Below, one piece after another: positions 30,559-36,852 of a stretch of DNA of 38,689 nt; position 1 is the stretch's first letter; the number at the start of each line of letters is the position of its first letter. Under the pieces are notes generated by a model that was given only the letters and a program-made list of their open reading frames with translations, was not told the DNA's origin and did no database searches. The DNA is taken from positions 1-38,689 of the IMG/VR virus record IMGVR_UViG_3300031977_001338; one strand, 5' to 3'. Source of the stretch: a virus. Both the position numbers and the translations under genes were made by a program.

Positions 30559-31014
30559 TTACCTTTTGTTCTCATAACCAATTGTTTCTTCCACTACACG
30601 CAAACGTAGGTTTGTACTGCTAAAAGAATGCTTCCTAGTGTTATATATTACTTTAATAGGTAGTTCTTTTCCAGTAAATTCCTTGTCTCTATATTCTTCA
30701 CCTATTATACGCACATTTATGGGCAATGTCAAGAGAAGATCTAACAAATCTTTCTCAGTATTGTATAGAACTATCTCATCAACAAACTTAACTGCTGCTA
30801 ATTGTATTTGTCTTTCTACGACACTTTGTACGGGTTTATTTTTATCTTTTCTGTCAATAGAAGGATCAATTTGCAAACCAACAATTAAATAATCACAATG
30901 CCTTTTGGCTTCTTCAAGCATTGTAATATGTCCTGCATGTAGTAAATCAAATGTACTACATGTAAAACCAATTGTCTTATCAGCTAAGTCTTTATAATTT
31001 AATATCATACCCAT
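30559..31014 (-). CDS. glycerol-3-phosphate cytidylyltransferase-like nucleotidyltransferase
   Basis: A 151-residue HxGH-superfamily enzyme like TagD/HldE-type cytidylyltransferases, making CDP-glycerol or an ADP-heptose-type precursor. CSTFDLLHAGHITMLEEAK (about 19-37) has the HxGH motif and the adjacent DLLH; the C-terminal SSTNLRLRV gives the ISSTxxR-like motif. VVERQIQLAAVKFVDEIVLY is typical of this family. The start overlaps the upstream TAA. It is the third HxGH enzyme in the window, and the most clearly cell-wall- or lipid-linked. Confidence 0.8.
   Translation of the reverse strand: MGMILNYKDLADKTIGFTCSTFDLLHAGHITMLEEAKRHCDYLIVGLQIDPSIDRKDKNKPVQSVVERQIQLAAVKFVDEIVLYNTEKDLLDLLLTLPINVRIIGEEYRDKEFTGKELPIKVIYNTRKHSFSSTNLRLRVVEETIGYENKR
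30704..30732 (-). promoter_or_regulatory. consensus sigma-70 promoter inside the cytidylyltransferase gene
   Basis: Minus strand TTGACA (30732-30727), 17-nt spacer, TATAAT (30709-30704), all inside coding sequence. Predicted start near 30697; the next starts downstream are at 30530 and 30355, so it would feed those small genes and the GT2 gene. Confidence 0.6.
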
Positions 31015-31574
31015 TAATCGTCTAAGTTTTCGGCTTCCAAATATTCAGATGCCCATTGATGTAGAATCTCATCTAGGAAATCGTGCCAACCATCATCATC
31101 AATAATTTGATATTGTTTGGAAGGAATACGAAGCTGTTCTGCTCGCATTTTAAGGAGATAATCTCCCTCTACTTCCTCAAAATTAGATTCGCCATTTGCC
31201 CAAGTCCACACACCCACAAAGTTATAAAACTCGTCGACGTAGGACATTTTAAGTTTTACGTCTGCGTCAACTTCTGTGAGATGCTCTCCTAGTGTTTCCA
31301 TAAACTGGAAGGGTGCTACCCAAGCTGAACAGACATGCACATACTCGTCAATTTCATCTTCATCGTATGCTTCTAAATTAGCCCATTTAGGACCGACATT
31401 ATCAGTCATCCATTGGTAAGATGCATATTCATCATCCCACTCTGGCATAATATTAGAGTATTCAAGTCCACACTCGTCAAGCCTTTTAATGCTCTTGAAT
31501 GCTTCATTAAATCTTTTCGTAGATGTTTTGTTTCCCTCTACAAAGGAAATATCACAGTAAACATGATTAGCCAT
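31014..31574 (-). CDS. api92-like/DUF1281-like ferredoxin-fold phage protein
   Basis: A 186-residue acidic protein. The middle WMTDNVGPKWANLEAYDED resembles the api92/DUF1281 motif (WGTKW-type), followed by HVCSAWVAPFQFMETLGEH and SYVDEFYNFVGVWTWANGE, consistent with the ferredoxin-like fold of that family. Function is unknown. The start overlaps the end of the next gene by none, and its stop overlaps the cytidylyltransferase ATG (TAATG). It is only 2 nt below the SGNH gene and likely cotranscribed from the promoter at 32416-32444. Confidence 0.6.
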   Translation of the reverse strand: MANHVYCDISFVEGNKTSTKRFNEAFKSIKRLDECGLEYSNIMPEWDDEYASYQWMTDNVGPKWANLEAYDEDEIDEYVHVCSAWVAPFQFMETLGEHLTEVDADVKLKMSYVDEFYNFVGVWTWANGESNFEEVEGDYLLKMRAEQLRIPSKQYQIIDDDGWHDFLDEILHQWASEYLEAENLDD

Positions 31575-31576
31575 TT

Positions 31577-32407
31577 TTAACTCCCGTACAAAAGATTATT
31601 ATCAAACATATGATTAAATTCCTGGGCAATATGTGCATGTATATCACTACCAGGATGCAATAGGTCACGTGCTATTTGACCTACTTGGTCATGATTAGAG
31701 TTATACTTTGCAGCAGTCATAACATATTTCTTTGTAAGGAACATATTACGTCTCCAACCATGATCTCCAAAGATGGGTGTATCCCAAGGTGTTTCCAAGA
31801 AATACAATCTAATACCCAACTCCTTTACCAAGTTCTTTATGGCGTCTAAGCATAAACTTCTATAAACGCCTTCTGTTCTGTCATTGTTTAAATATTCTTT
31901 CCAGAAATCCTTGTCCATGTCCCTCGCATTTTCTCCTATGATATGAGGAACAATACCAGAATAAAACTCTGGACGCTTTTGTATAGGTTCTGCCATGTAG
32001 ACAGCTTTAGGTTTAATTACAGGTAGCCATGCTTTTAGTAGTCTGTAGATTGTGATAAATCCAGCCCCTTGGCTACCTAGGTTAATAATGTCTCCTTCCT
32101 CTTTTAGGAAGTTAATCCAAATATCTTCAAAACGAATTCCGTTTCCAAATGTAGAACTATCACCAATACAGACAATAGGATCATTAAACTCGTCTGTAAG
32201 GGACTTAAACATTCTAAATCCTTGTTCATTTAGATCATACTTCAGATAGTCTTTAGTATAACCCATTCTCAACAATTTTTCTTCATTACGATTCCAATTT
32301 TCTTCACTGTCAGTAGCAAAGAAATTATGTACCTGTCCTCCCAGAAAAGTGTTATCTTCTCCGCGGACTGCGTAAGGCTCGCCAAAATGTTTAGTACTTA
32401 GTTCCAT
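31577..32407 (-). CDS. SGNH/GDSL-hydrolase-like protein
   Basis: A 276-residue protein with the SGNH blocks: IGDSSTFGNG (81-90; nucleophile serine 84) and NLGSQGAG, then a late DLLHPG segment giving a D-x-x-H dyad. Such proteins act as esterases or acyltransferases, often O-acetylating or deacetylating sugars. Its ATG lies only 2-3 nt below the expected transcription start, so the mRNA may be leaderless. No Shine-Dalgarno can be seen. Glycosyltransferase and desaturase genes are near it, suggesting surface-sugar or lipid chemistry. Confidence 0.7.
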   Translation of the reverse strand: MELSTKHFGEPYAVRGEDNTFLGGQVHNFFATDSEENWNRNEEKLLRMGYTKDYLKYDLNEQGFRMFKSLTDEFNDPIVCIGDSSTFGNGIRFEDIWINFLKEEGDIINLGSQGAGFITIYRLLKAWLPVIKPKAVYMAEPIQKRPEFYSGIVPHIIGENARDMDKDFWKEYLNNDRTEGVYRSLCLDAIKNLVKELGIRLYFLETPWDTPIFGDHGWRRNMFLTKKYVMTAAKYNSNHDQVGQIARDLLHPGSDIHAHIAQEFNHMFDNNLLYGS

Positions 32408-32415
32408 AGTGTCCC

Positions 32416-32444
32416 ATTATATAGCCTTATGACTTAATTGTCAA
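32416..32444 (-). promoter_or_regulatory. consensus sigma-70 promoter, apparently giving a leaderless mRNA
   Basis: Minus strand TTGACA (32444-32439), 17-nt spacer, TATAAT (32421-32416), a full match. The ATG at 32407 begins 8 nt after the -10 box, so transcription would start at or beside the start codon. The TGA stop of the desaturase gene (32443-32441) is inside the -35 box. Confidence 0.85.
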
Positions 32445-33187
32445 GACTTTTTATTAAAGAATTTGTTTAACATCATGCCCCACCAGTCGTATTTTTCATG
32501 ATACAAAACTGAACGAGGACTATCGTGATGGTTTCCATGCCAGCCTTCTCCTGCTGATATAAAACCTAGAAAATGATTGTTTGTTGCTCCGGGTACCATG
32601 TGTACCACTGATGTTAGATAGGCAAGTGTAAGTCTAGATAGTCCAACTGGCACAAGCCAAAAGTAGACTATAGCAAAAGGATCAATTAGCAGAAGTAAAA
32701 GTGCGAAACTTATGATAACTAGCCAATAATACTCTACTTGCCATTTGTAGAAAGGATCTGTGATAAGATGTCTTGCATGAATGTATTTGACATCTTCTGT
32801 GAGGAATGGAAGATTAAAGACAACATTCCAAAACCCTTTGTGGATTGGAGAATGAGGATCTTTATCTGTGTCGGTATGTGCATGATGTGCAATGTGCTGT
32901 GCCACCCAATGAAATGCTGGTCCTAAACACATCATGTTTGCGCAAAGAGCGGTAAATCTTTTAAACCACTCTGGGCATTTAATTTGTCTGTGTGCTGCTA
33001 TTCTATGATAGCCTGTAAAAATTCCAAAATTATTCCAAAGTACATAGCCTACAGCAGCCATAGCCCAATGAAAGGGTGTTCCGTTCATAACAAGAACTGG
33101 AATCAATAGGATGCCAAAAATGTTTAGCCATTGTCCTATTGTAATGTGTAGATTGGATGCTACACTAAATTTAAAAATGTTTTTCAC
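32441..33187 (-). CDS. fatty acid desaturase
   Basis: A 248-residue integral-membrane acyl desaturase (delta-9 type), introducing double bonds into acyl chains with O2 and a diiron site. Three histidine boxes are complete: HRIAAH (61-66), HIAHH (98-102) and HGNHH (217-221). Four hydrophobic segments match the family topology. The start codon is GTG at 33187, overlapping the preceding TGA (GTGA). Phages carrying lipid desaturases are known, mainly cyanophages. It may adjust membrane fluidity or modify lipids during infection. Confidence 0.88.
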   Translation of the reverse strand: MKNIFKFSVASNLHITIGQWLNIFGILLIPVLVMNGTPFHWAMAAVGYVLWNNFGIFTGYHRIAAHRQIKCPEWFKRFTALCANMMCLGPAFHWVAQHIAHHAHTDTDKDPHSPIHKGFWNVVFNLPFLTEDVKYIHARHLITDPFYKWQVEYYWLVIISFALLLLLIDPFAIVYFWLVPVGLSRLTLAYLTSVVHMVPGATNNHFLGFISAGEGWHGNHHDSPRSVLYHEKYDWWGMMLNKFFNKKS

Positions 33188-34560
33188 TGGTTGTGCTCTG
33201 CGTCTATACTTTGGAGATACGCTTCAATTCCAACACAATTAGGACAGTCATTATAAACTACATACTGTGGTGTATAGTTAATTGTACAAAGACGTGGCCA
33301 TGCTTTAGCAGGAATAAAGTATCTTCCTTTTGTTACGTTGGGTGCAACGTCTGCTAATTTGTAATCATTAATTTTAGCATTCGTTTCAAACAACTTCTTA
33401 TTGTATTTATTAAAGCACCAAATGTACCCATCATATTTTTTCAACATAAATTGATAAGTTCTTTCAACCCACCATTGATAAAACTCATAAGTTTCGCCTC
33501 TGTACTCTGGCAGGGTAAAAGACCTTGTACCAATATTAGCATAGTTAGTATCGTGTAGTCTGTTTAACCCACAACCAGATACAATTTTACCATCTTTCTT
33601 AAACAATGTATAGAAGCCATTGTTTTCTTCGTCATAAATTTTCTGATAAAATAGTTTGTTTAAAAATTGCTCAGGTTTTGATTCCCAATCTTTATGCCAC
33701 ATGATATCAGAGCCAGGTCCTCCTGCTGCTTGTGCCGCTTTAGCCCACTCGATAATCATCTTAGGATCAGATTTGCTGTTAACATCAATATAGTAATGCT
33801 TCACATACGCTGCATCAAGTGCAGCAATAGTGTTGTCTATTTCTTCTTTATTGCCAATAAATGTACCCCAAGCTCCGTTTGTGTCGTAGTCCCAGACATA
33901 AAGAAACTCGTCAGTGTTATGCTTTACTAGACTATCGATACTGTACAGCTCTGCACTTGCTACTACGTCCTCAGAGCCTCTCAGGTGTGTTAGATACTTA
34001 AAGGAGCCTGCAGCCTCTTGGGACAAGCATAAGATACGATTGAGTCCGTTCTTAACAGGGTGATTGTGTCGTCTTAGAGCCTTGCCAAATCGTTTCCACG
34101 ACTTAATTGTTGCCATATCCCATTCTTTAGCTTCGAAGACTTGTCTGGGTATAATGTCCTCTGCAATGTTTAGTCCCACACCAGTTTCCTGATTTGTTTG
34201 TACTAATACATCACACTCCTGCTCTTGTACAATTTCACATAAACGGGAAAAGTCTTTGAGATAGTCATCACCATCAACAGGCACTAGATAGTCGTATGGT
34301 GTGGTGAGAAAATAATCTAAAACGGACTGCTTACCTTGTCCGGGTGTGCCGTTAGACTCTGTTACAATAAACTTACACTTGTTTCTTTCTGCTACTTCTC
34401 TTGCTCTGTCAGCATAAGTCGGATCTAAACTGTTTGATACAACGACGATATCAGCCCATAACCCAACAGGATTATAAAAAGGCTGATTAATATTGAGGAT
34501 AGCTCTTTCTAGTTTCTCAGTGTCGTCTGATGTGAGGATGCCTACTAAAAATCTAGACAT
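33184..34560 (-). CDS. GT2-like glycosyltransferase fused to a GNAT-like domain
   Basis: A 458-residue protein. Residues 1-230 look like a GT-A GT2 domain with the metal-binding DGDD (96-99) in VPVDGDDY. Residues about 300-420 look GNAT-like: YTLFKKDGKIVSGCGLNRLH strands, then TRSFTLPEYRGETYEF and YDGYIWCFNKYNKKLFE in the positions of the acetyl-CoA-binding turn and last strands. Such a fusion could glycosylate and acylate one product. The C-terminal CPNC motif (DCPNCVG) is a possible metal or disulfide site. It overlaps the desaturase by 4 nt. Confidence 0.7.
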   Translation of the reverse strand: MSRFLVGILTSDDTEKLERAILNINQPFYNPVGLWADIVVVSNSLDPTYADRAREVAERNKCKFIVTESNGTPGQGKQSVLDYFLTTPYDYLVPVDGDDYLKDFSRLCEIVQEQECDVLVQTNQETGVGLNIAEDIIPRQVFEAKEWDMATIKSWKRFGKALRRHNHPVKNGLNRILCLSQEAAGSFKYLTHLRGSEDVVASAELYSIDSLVKHNTDEFLYVWDYDTNGAWGTFIGNKEEIDNTIAALDAAYVKHYYIDVNSKSDPKMIIEWAKAAQAAGGPGSDIMWHKDWESKPEQFLNKLFYQKIYDEENNGFYTLFKKDGKIVSGCGLNRLHDTNYANIGTRSFTLPEYRGETYEFYQWWVERTYQFMLKKYDGYIWCFNKYNKKLFETNAKINDYKLADVAPNVTKGRYFIPAKAWPRLCTINYTPQYVVYNDCPNCVGIEAYLQSIDAEHNQ

Positions 34561-34744
34561 CGTCCAATGCTTCTAAAAGGTCCTTGTAGTGAGACATCTG
34601 CTCTAGCTCCTTTTCAACAGCTTCAGCAAAGTCAGTATGTTCAGGAATAGCCCGAGGGTTGTCCAGAAGAATTTGGACATTCATTCGGTGCTTGGCTACC
34701 TGTGCATTAAAGTGGCTTTCCATCACTTCTTTAATGTGTTTCAT
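34553..34744 (-). CDS. 63-residue hypothetical protein
   Basis: A short helical acidic protein opening MKHIKEVMESHFNAQVAKHR. No family recognised. It has an SD (AAGGAG) and overlaps the following glycosyltransferase by 8 nt, so it probably helps its translation. Perfect palindromes lie 22-46 nt upstream of the start. Confidence 0.6.
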   Translation of the reverse strand: MKHIKEVMESHFNAQVAKHRMNVQILLDNPRAIPEHTDFAEAVEKELEQMSHYKDLLEALDDV

Positions 34745-34765
34745 ACGATTCTCCTTATAATAATA

Positions 34766-34790
34766 GTAAGCGCTTACTTACGCGCGTAAG
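34766..34790. repeat. two abutting perfect palindromes upstream of 34744
   Basis: GTAAGCGCTTAC (34766-34777) and CTTACGCGCGTAAG (34777-34790) are both perfect palindromes sharing one base. They sit between the tRNA and the SD of the small gene at 34744. They could be regulator-binding sites or alternate RNA hairpins. The half AGCGCTTACTTA (34769-34780) recurs at 35002-35013, across the stop codon of the winged-helix gene. Confidence 0.65.
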
Positions 34791-34836
34791 CCTTTTGCGC
34801 CTTAAATTCCGAGGGTATAATATATAGACCCATAAT

Positions 34837-34912
34837 TGGTGCCGGATGCAAGAATCGAACTCGCGACCTTCTCATTACAAGTGAGCTGCTCTACCTGCTG
34901 AGCTAATCCGGC
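34837..34912 (-). tRNA. tRNA-Thr(TGT)
   Basis: A complete 76-nt tRNA with 7-bp acceptor stem (GCCGGAT/ATCCGGC), D stem GCTC/GAGC, anticodon loop CTTGTAA (anticodon TGT at 34879-34877), T-arm GCGAG-TTCGATT-CTTGC and encoded CCA. It reads threonine ACA codons. AT-rich phages benefit from such a tRNA. No promoter is obvious directly upstream; it is probably cut from a longer transcript. The base G-A pair in the anticodon stem is a mismatch. Confidence 0.95.
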
Positions 34913-35001
34913 AAATGGGCAGTTTTACTTCTTGCCCGGGAAGTGCACCCAACGTTTTGTTCTTGCGAACAGGGTCTTGTTGGCTATACCCCATCATGTA
35001 G

Positions 35002-35013
35002 AGCGCTTACTTA
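35002..35013. repeat. 12-bp direct repeat AGCGCTTACTTA, second copy
   Basis: Exact copy of 34769-34780, 233 bp apart, flanking the tRNA. It spans the stop codon of the winged-helix gene. The repeat may be an operator half-site or leftover from tRNA-region recombination. Confidence 0.5.
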
Positions 35014-35270
35014 AAAACGCCTGCACCAGCTGCTTCAAACGCAGCAGCTACCATTGCTCGGCTAGGGGTACCGAGGCGATAGACAGTCTTACCTGTCTTG
35101 GTAACGTTAGTATAAACAGGATAACCTGCTGAACGGAGCTCGTTGATTCGAGCACCTACTGACTGAATACCAAACATCTTACGAGCCTGAGTTTCAGTTA
35201 GGGTTGCACCGGATGTAAGGAAGTTAAGAACCTTAGCAGCCTGATTTACTTTTACAGTCTTAGTTGACAT
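35007..35270 (-). CDS. winged-helix DNA-binding protein
   Basis: An 87-residue protein with a winged helix-turn-helix: helix KVLNFLTSGATLTETQARKMF, recognition-like helix SVGARINELRSAGYPVYTNV and wing TKTGKTVYRLG. It is typical of small phage regulators or transcription-linked proteins. GGAG with a 9-nt gap precedes the ATG. Palindromes and the 12-bp repeat nearby are possible targets. It could control the neighbouring early genes; that is inference. Confidence 0.7.
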   Translation of the reverse strand: MSTKTVKVNQAAKVLNFLTSGATLTETQARKMFGIQSVGARINELRSAGYPVYTNVTKTGKTVYRLGTPSRAMVAAAFEAAGAGVFK

Positions 35271-35315
35271 ATTTTACTCCAATTAAGTTAATATTAAATT
35301 AATTACAAAAATCCC

Positions 35316-35597
35316 TCAACTAGTTTTAGCTTTTCGGCGTCTACTAGTCTTGGGCACTCCACGATTAATGACTCGGAGAAACGCATCTTTTGTCTCAGCA
35401 CTTGCCTCTTTGTAGATAGCAAGAGCAAAGTTTGATGCGTCTTTCTTTGTCATTGAAAAGGGCAACTCAACAAAATCAATTCCTGAATTATCCCTTAACC
35501 TCTTTACACTAGTTACTACGTCATTCGAGAAACGAGCCTTTGTCGTTCCACTCGGGGTAACAGAGTAACCTGCGAATTTGTACAATCTTTTATCCAT
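35316..35597 (-). CDS. small conserved phage protein, basic C-terminus
   Basis: A 93-residue protein with TKKDASNFALAIYKEAS in the middle and a basic tail (PKTSRRRKAKTS). No enzyme motif. It follows the promoter at 35607-35635 directly and has the AGGTGAAC SD-like stretch. Likely an early protein with nucleic-acid contact; the role is unknown. Confidence 0.65.
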   Translation of the reverse strand: MDKRLYKFAGYSVTPSGTTKARFSNDVVTSVKRLRDNSGIDFVELPFSMTKKDASNFALAIYKEASAETKDAFLRVINRGVPKTSRRRKAKTS

Positions 35598-35606
35598 TGT
35601 TCACCT

Positions 35607-35635
35607 ATTATAATACCTTTCTACTTAAAAGTCAA
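35607..35635 (-). promoter_or_regulatory. sigma-70 promoter for the 35597-35007 genes
   Basis: Minus strand TTGACT (35635-35630), 17-nt spacer, TATAAT (35612-35607): 11 of 12 consensus bases. Predicted start is near 35600, about at the ATG of 35597, so the leader is very short. Confidence 0.8.
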
Positions 35636-35644
35636 GCATTTTTT

Positions 35645-35854
35645 TCAATTAATTCCGGGCCAGTCTGCTGGCACATACTTAAACTTCTCGAATTGCCTAC
35701 GAGTGCGAACAAGTTTCAACTTGCCACTCGGGCTTGTGCGAATTTCCATACCATGTTTGGGCTTGTAGGCAATAATCTTATCGCCGTCTACAAGGTAGGT
35801 ATGATTGGGCTGAATGTCGCCTACCCATTGTGTAACTTCTTTTAGAACTTGCAT
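35645..35854 (-). CDS. 69-residue hypothetical protein
   Basis: A short basic protein opening MQVLKEVTQWVGDIQPNHTY, with EIRTSPSGKLKLVRTRRQFE in the middle and PADWPGIN at the end. No family recognised. The ATG at 35854 follows the upstream stop by 2 nt; a GTG at 35857 is also possible. Its end lies just upstream of the next promoter. Confidence 0.55.
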   Translation of the reverse strand: MQVLKEVTQWVGDIQPNHTYLVDGDKIIAYKPKHGMEIRTSPSGKLKLVRTRRQFEKFKYVPADWPGIN

Positions 35855-35856
35855 CA

Positions 35857-36339
35857 CTATGCCGCTTTCAACTGTTCAGACAATTCTTCTCCAGTAAACC
35901 ACCCGTTGGCGGTCTTGTACTCACACTTATAATCTGAGCGCTCGGCTTCGGGAAGAGGGATCCAAGACTCGCTCTTGGCGAGAATTTCACGACGCATGTA
36001 ACCAGCCTCTTCGTTGTTGGTGAGACGCTGGCAAACCCAACGATCCATCTTCCAAACAAACTCGGTTACAGAGTCCCAATCCTCACACTCCTTGGCAGAG
36101 TCCTCAAGGATCTCCCATGAGATGATGTACTCCTCAGAAGCCTCGTTACGATACTCAATGAGATTGGTGAGAGTAGGAATACCCTCCTTAGCAATCTTAT
36201 TCATTTGAGCGTTGGAGATGTCGCGAACGACATAAGTGTCGCCACCCTTGAACTTCCAATACTGAGGGCACTCGCCCTTGCCGTCCCAATCGTGGGCGCC
36301 ATAGTTTTCTTTGTATTGAGTCCAAATAACGAGTTTCAT
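35857..36339 (-). CDS. conserved phage protein of unknown function
   Basis: A 160-residue protein opening MKLVIWTQYKENYGAHDWDG with CPQYWKFKGG, a signature I associate with a conserved protein of marine T4-like phages with unknown role. It is rich in W, Y, E and D. ATG at 36339 follows the upstream TAA by 1 nt. It belongs to the short early operon from the promoters at 36654-36771. It may be an early host-modifying protein. Confidence 0.6.
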   Translation of the reverse strand: MKLVIWTQYKENYGAHDWDGKGECPQYWKFKGGDTYVVRDISNAQMNKIAKEGIPTLTNLIEYRNEASEEYIISWEILEDSAKECEDWDSVTEFVWKMDRWVCQRLTNNEEAGYMRREILAKSESWIPLPEAERSDYKCEYKTANGWFTGEELSEQLKAA

Positions 36340-36340
36340 A

Positions 36341-36619
36341 TTAAGCAGCCTCTCTAGCAAACACTTCTGAAATGGCGTTGGATACGCCCATCTTAAACAT
36401 ATCTAGTTCAGTAGGGTTAAGTTCAATCTCACCCTTAAAAAACATTTCGGCATTAGCAGCGCCAATTACATTTCTAAGGGCCCCTCTATAAACAGCTGCC
36501 CTGTCGCTGGAACCAAAGCCGCAGCCTTCTGGCCAGTCACCGCACACCCATTCTGCTGCTTCTAGACATGCGTCAAAAACAAACTTTGGGCCTTTCTCAA
36601 AAATTTTTATCTGTGTCAT
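36341..36619 (-). CDS. small early protein of unknown function
   Basis: A 92-residue protein opening MTQIKIFEKGPKFVFDACLE; ACLEAAEWVCGDWPEGCGFG has three cysteines. It is the first gene after two consensus promoters and has SD GAGG with 7-nt spacing before the ATG at 36619. The length and position suit a phage early gene. I do not recognise a family. Confidence 0.65.
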   Translation of the reverse strand: MTQIKIFEKGPKFVFDACLEAAEWVCGDWPEGCGFGSSDRAAVYRGALRNVIGAANAEMFFKGEIELNPTELDMFKMGVSNAISEVFAREAA

Positions 36620-36653
36620 AAACAAACCTCACTTCTTTATTGTCTATGCGTAC

Positions 36654-36682
36654 ATTATAGCACCTATTTCAGTAAATGTCAA
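36654..36682 (-). promoter_or_regulatory. consensus sigma-70 promoter P1 (proximal) for the 36619 operon
   Basis: Minus strand TTGACA (36682-36677), 17-nt spacer, TATAAT (36659-36654). Its GCTATAATGTAC core is the same as in the distal promoter (36743-36771). Predicted start near 36647, about 28 nt before the ATG at 36619. Confidence 0.85.
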
Positions 36683-36742
36683 GCCTTTTTTTAACTTTTT
36701 TTCACTTTTTTTTACTATAGGTATCAGTAACTTATAGGGTAC

Positions 36743-36771
36743 ATTATAGCATCTGAATCTGGTTTTGTCAA
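36743..36771 (-). promoter_or_regulatory. consensus sigma-70 promoter P2 (distal) for the 36619 operon
   Basis: Minus strand TTGACA (36771-36766), 17-nt spacer, TATAAT (36748-36743). It shares a 12-nt GCTATAATGTAC core and the GCTTGACA context with P1, 89 nt away, suggesting tandem strong early promoters. Confidence 0.85.
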
Positions 36772-36803
36772 GCCTAAAAACCCTATAAAAATCAACAACT
36801 TAC

Positions 36804-36830
36804 AGGCGCTGTCAGACGCTAGCAGCGCCT
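36804..36830 (-). terminator. possible terminator hairpin after the sulfotransferase gene
   Basis: An 8-bp perfect stem (AGGCGCTG/CAGCGCCT) closes an 11-nt loop in the gap after the stop at 36853. A run of five T appears only about 14 nt past the stem on the minus strand, so it is not a textbook intrinsic terminator. It may still mark the 3' end of the glycosyltransferase/sulfotransferase mRNA just before P2 starts. Confidence 0.45.
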
Positions 36831-36852
36831 CTGTCTCACACGCTATTTTAGG

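Noticed and set aside
34913-34998. A second tRNA gene (start like GGGGTATAGCC)
   Set aside because: The rest does not fold into D, anticodon and T arms, and no matching acceptor 3' arm exists; kept only as a structured region.
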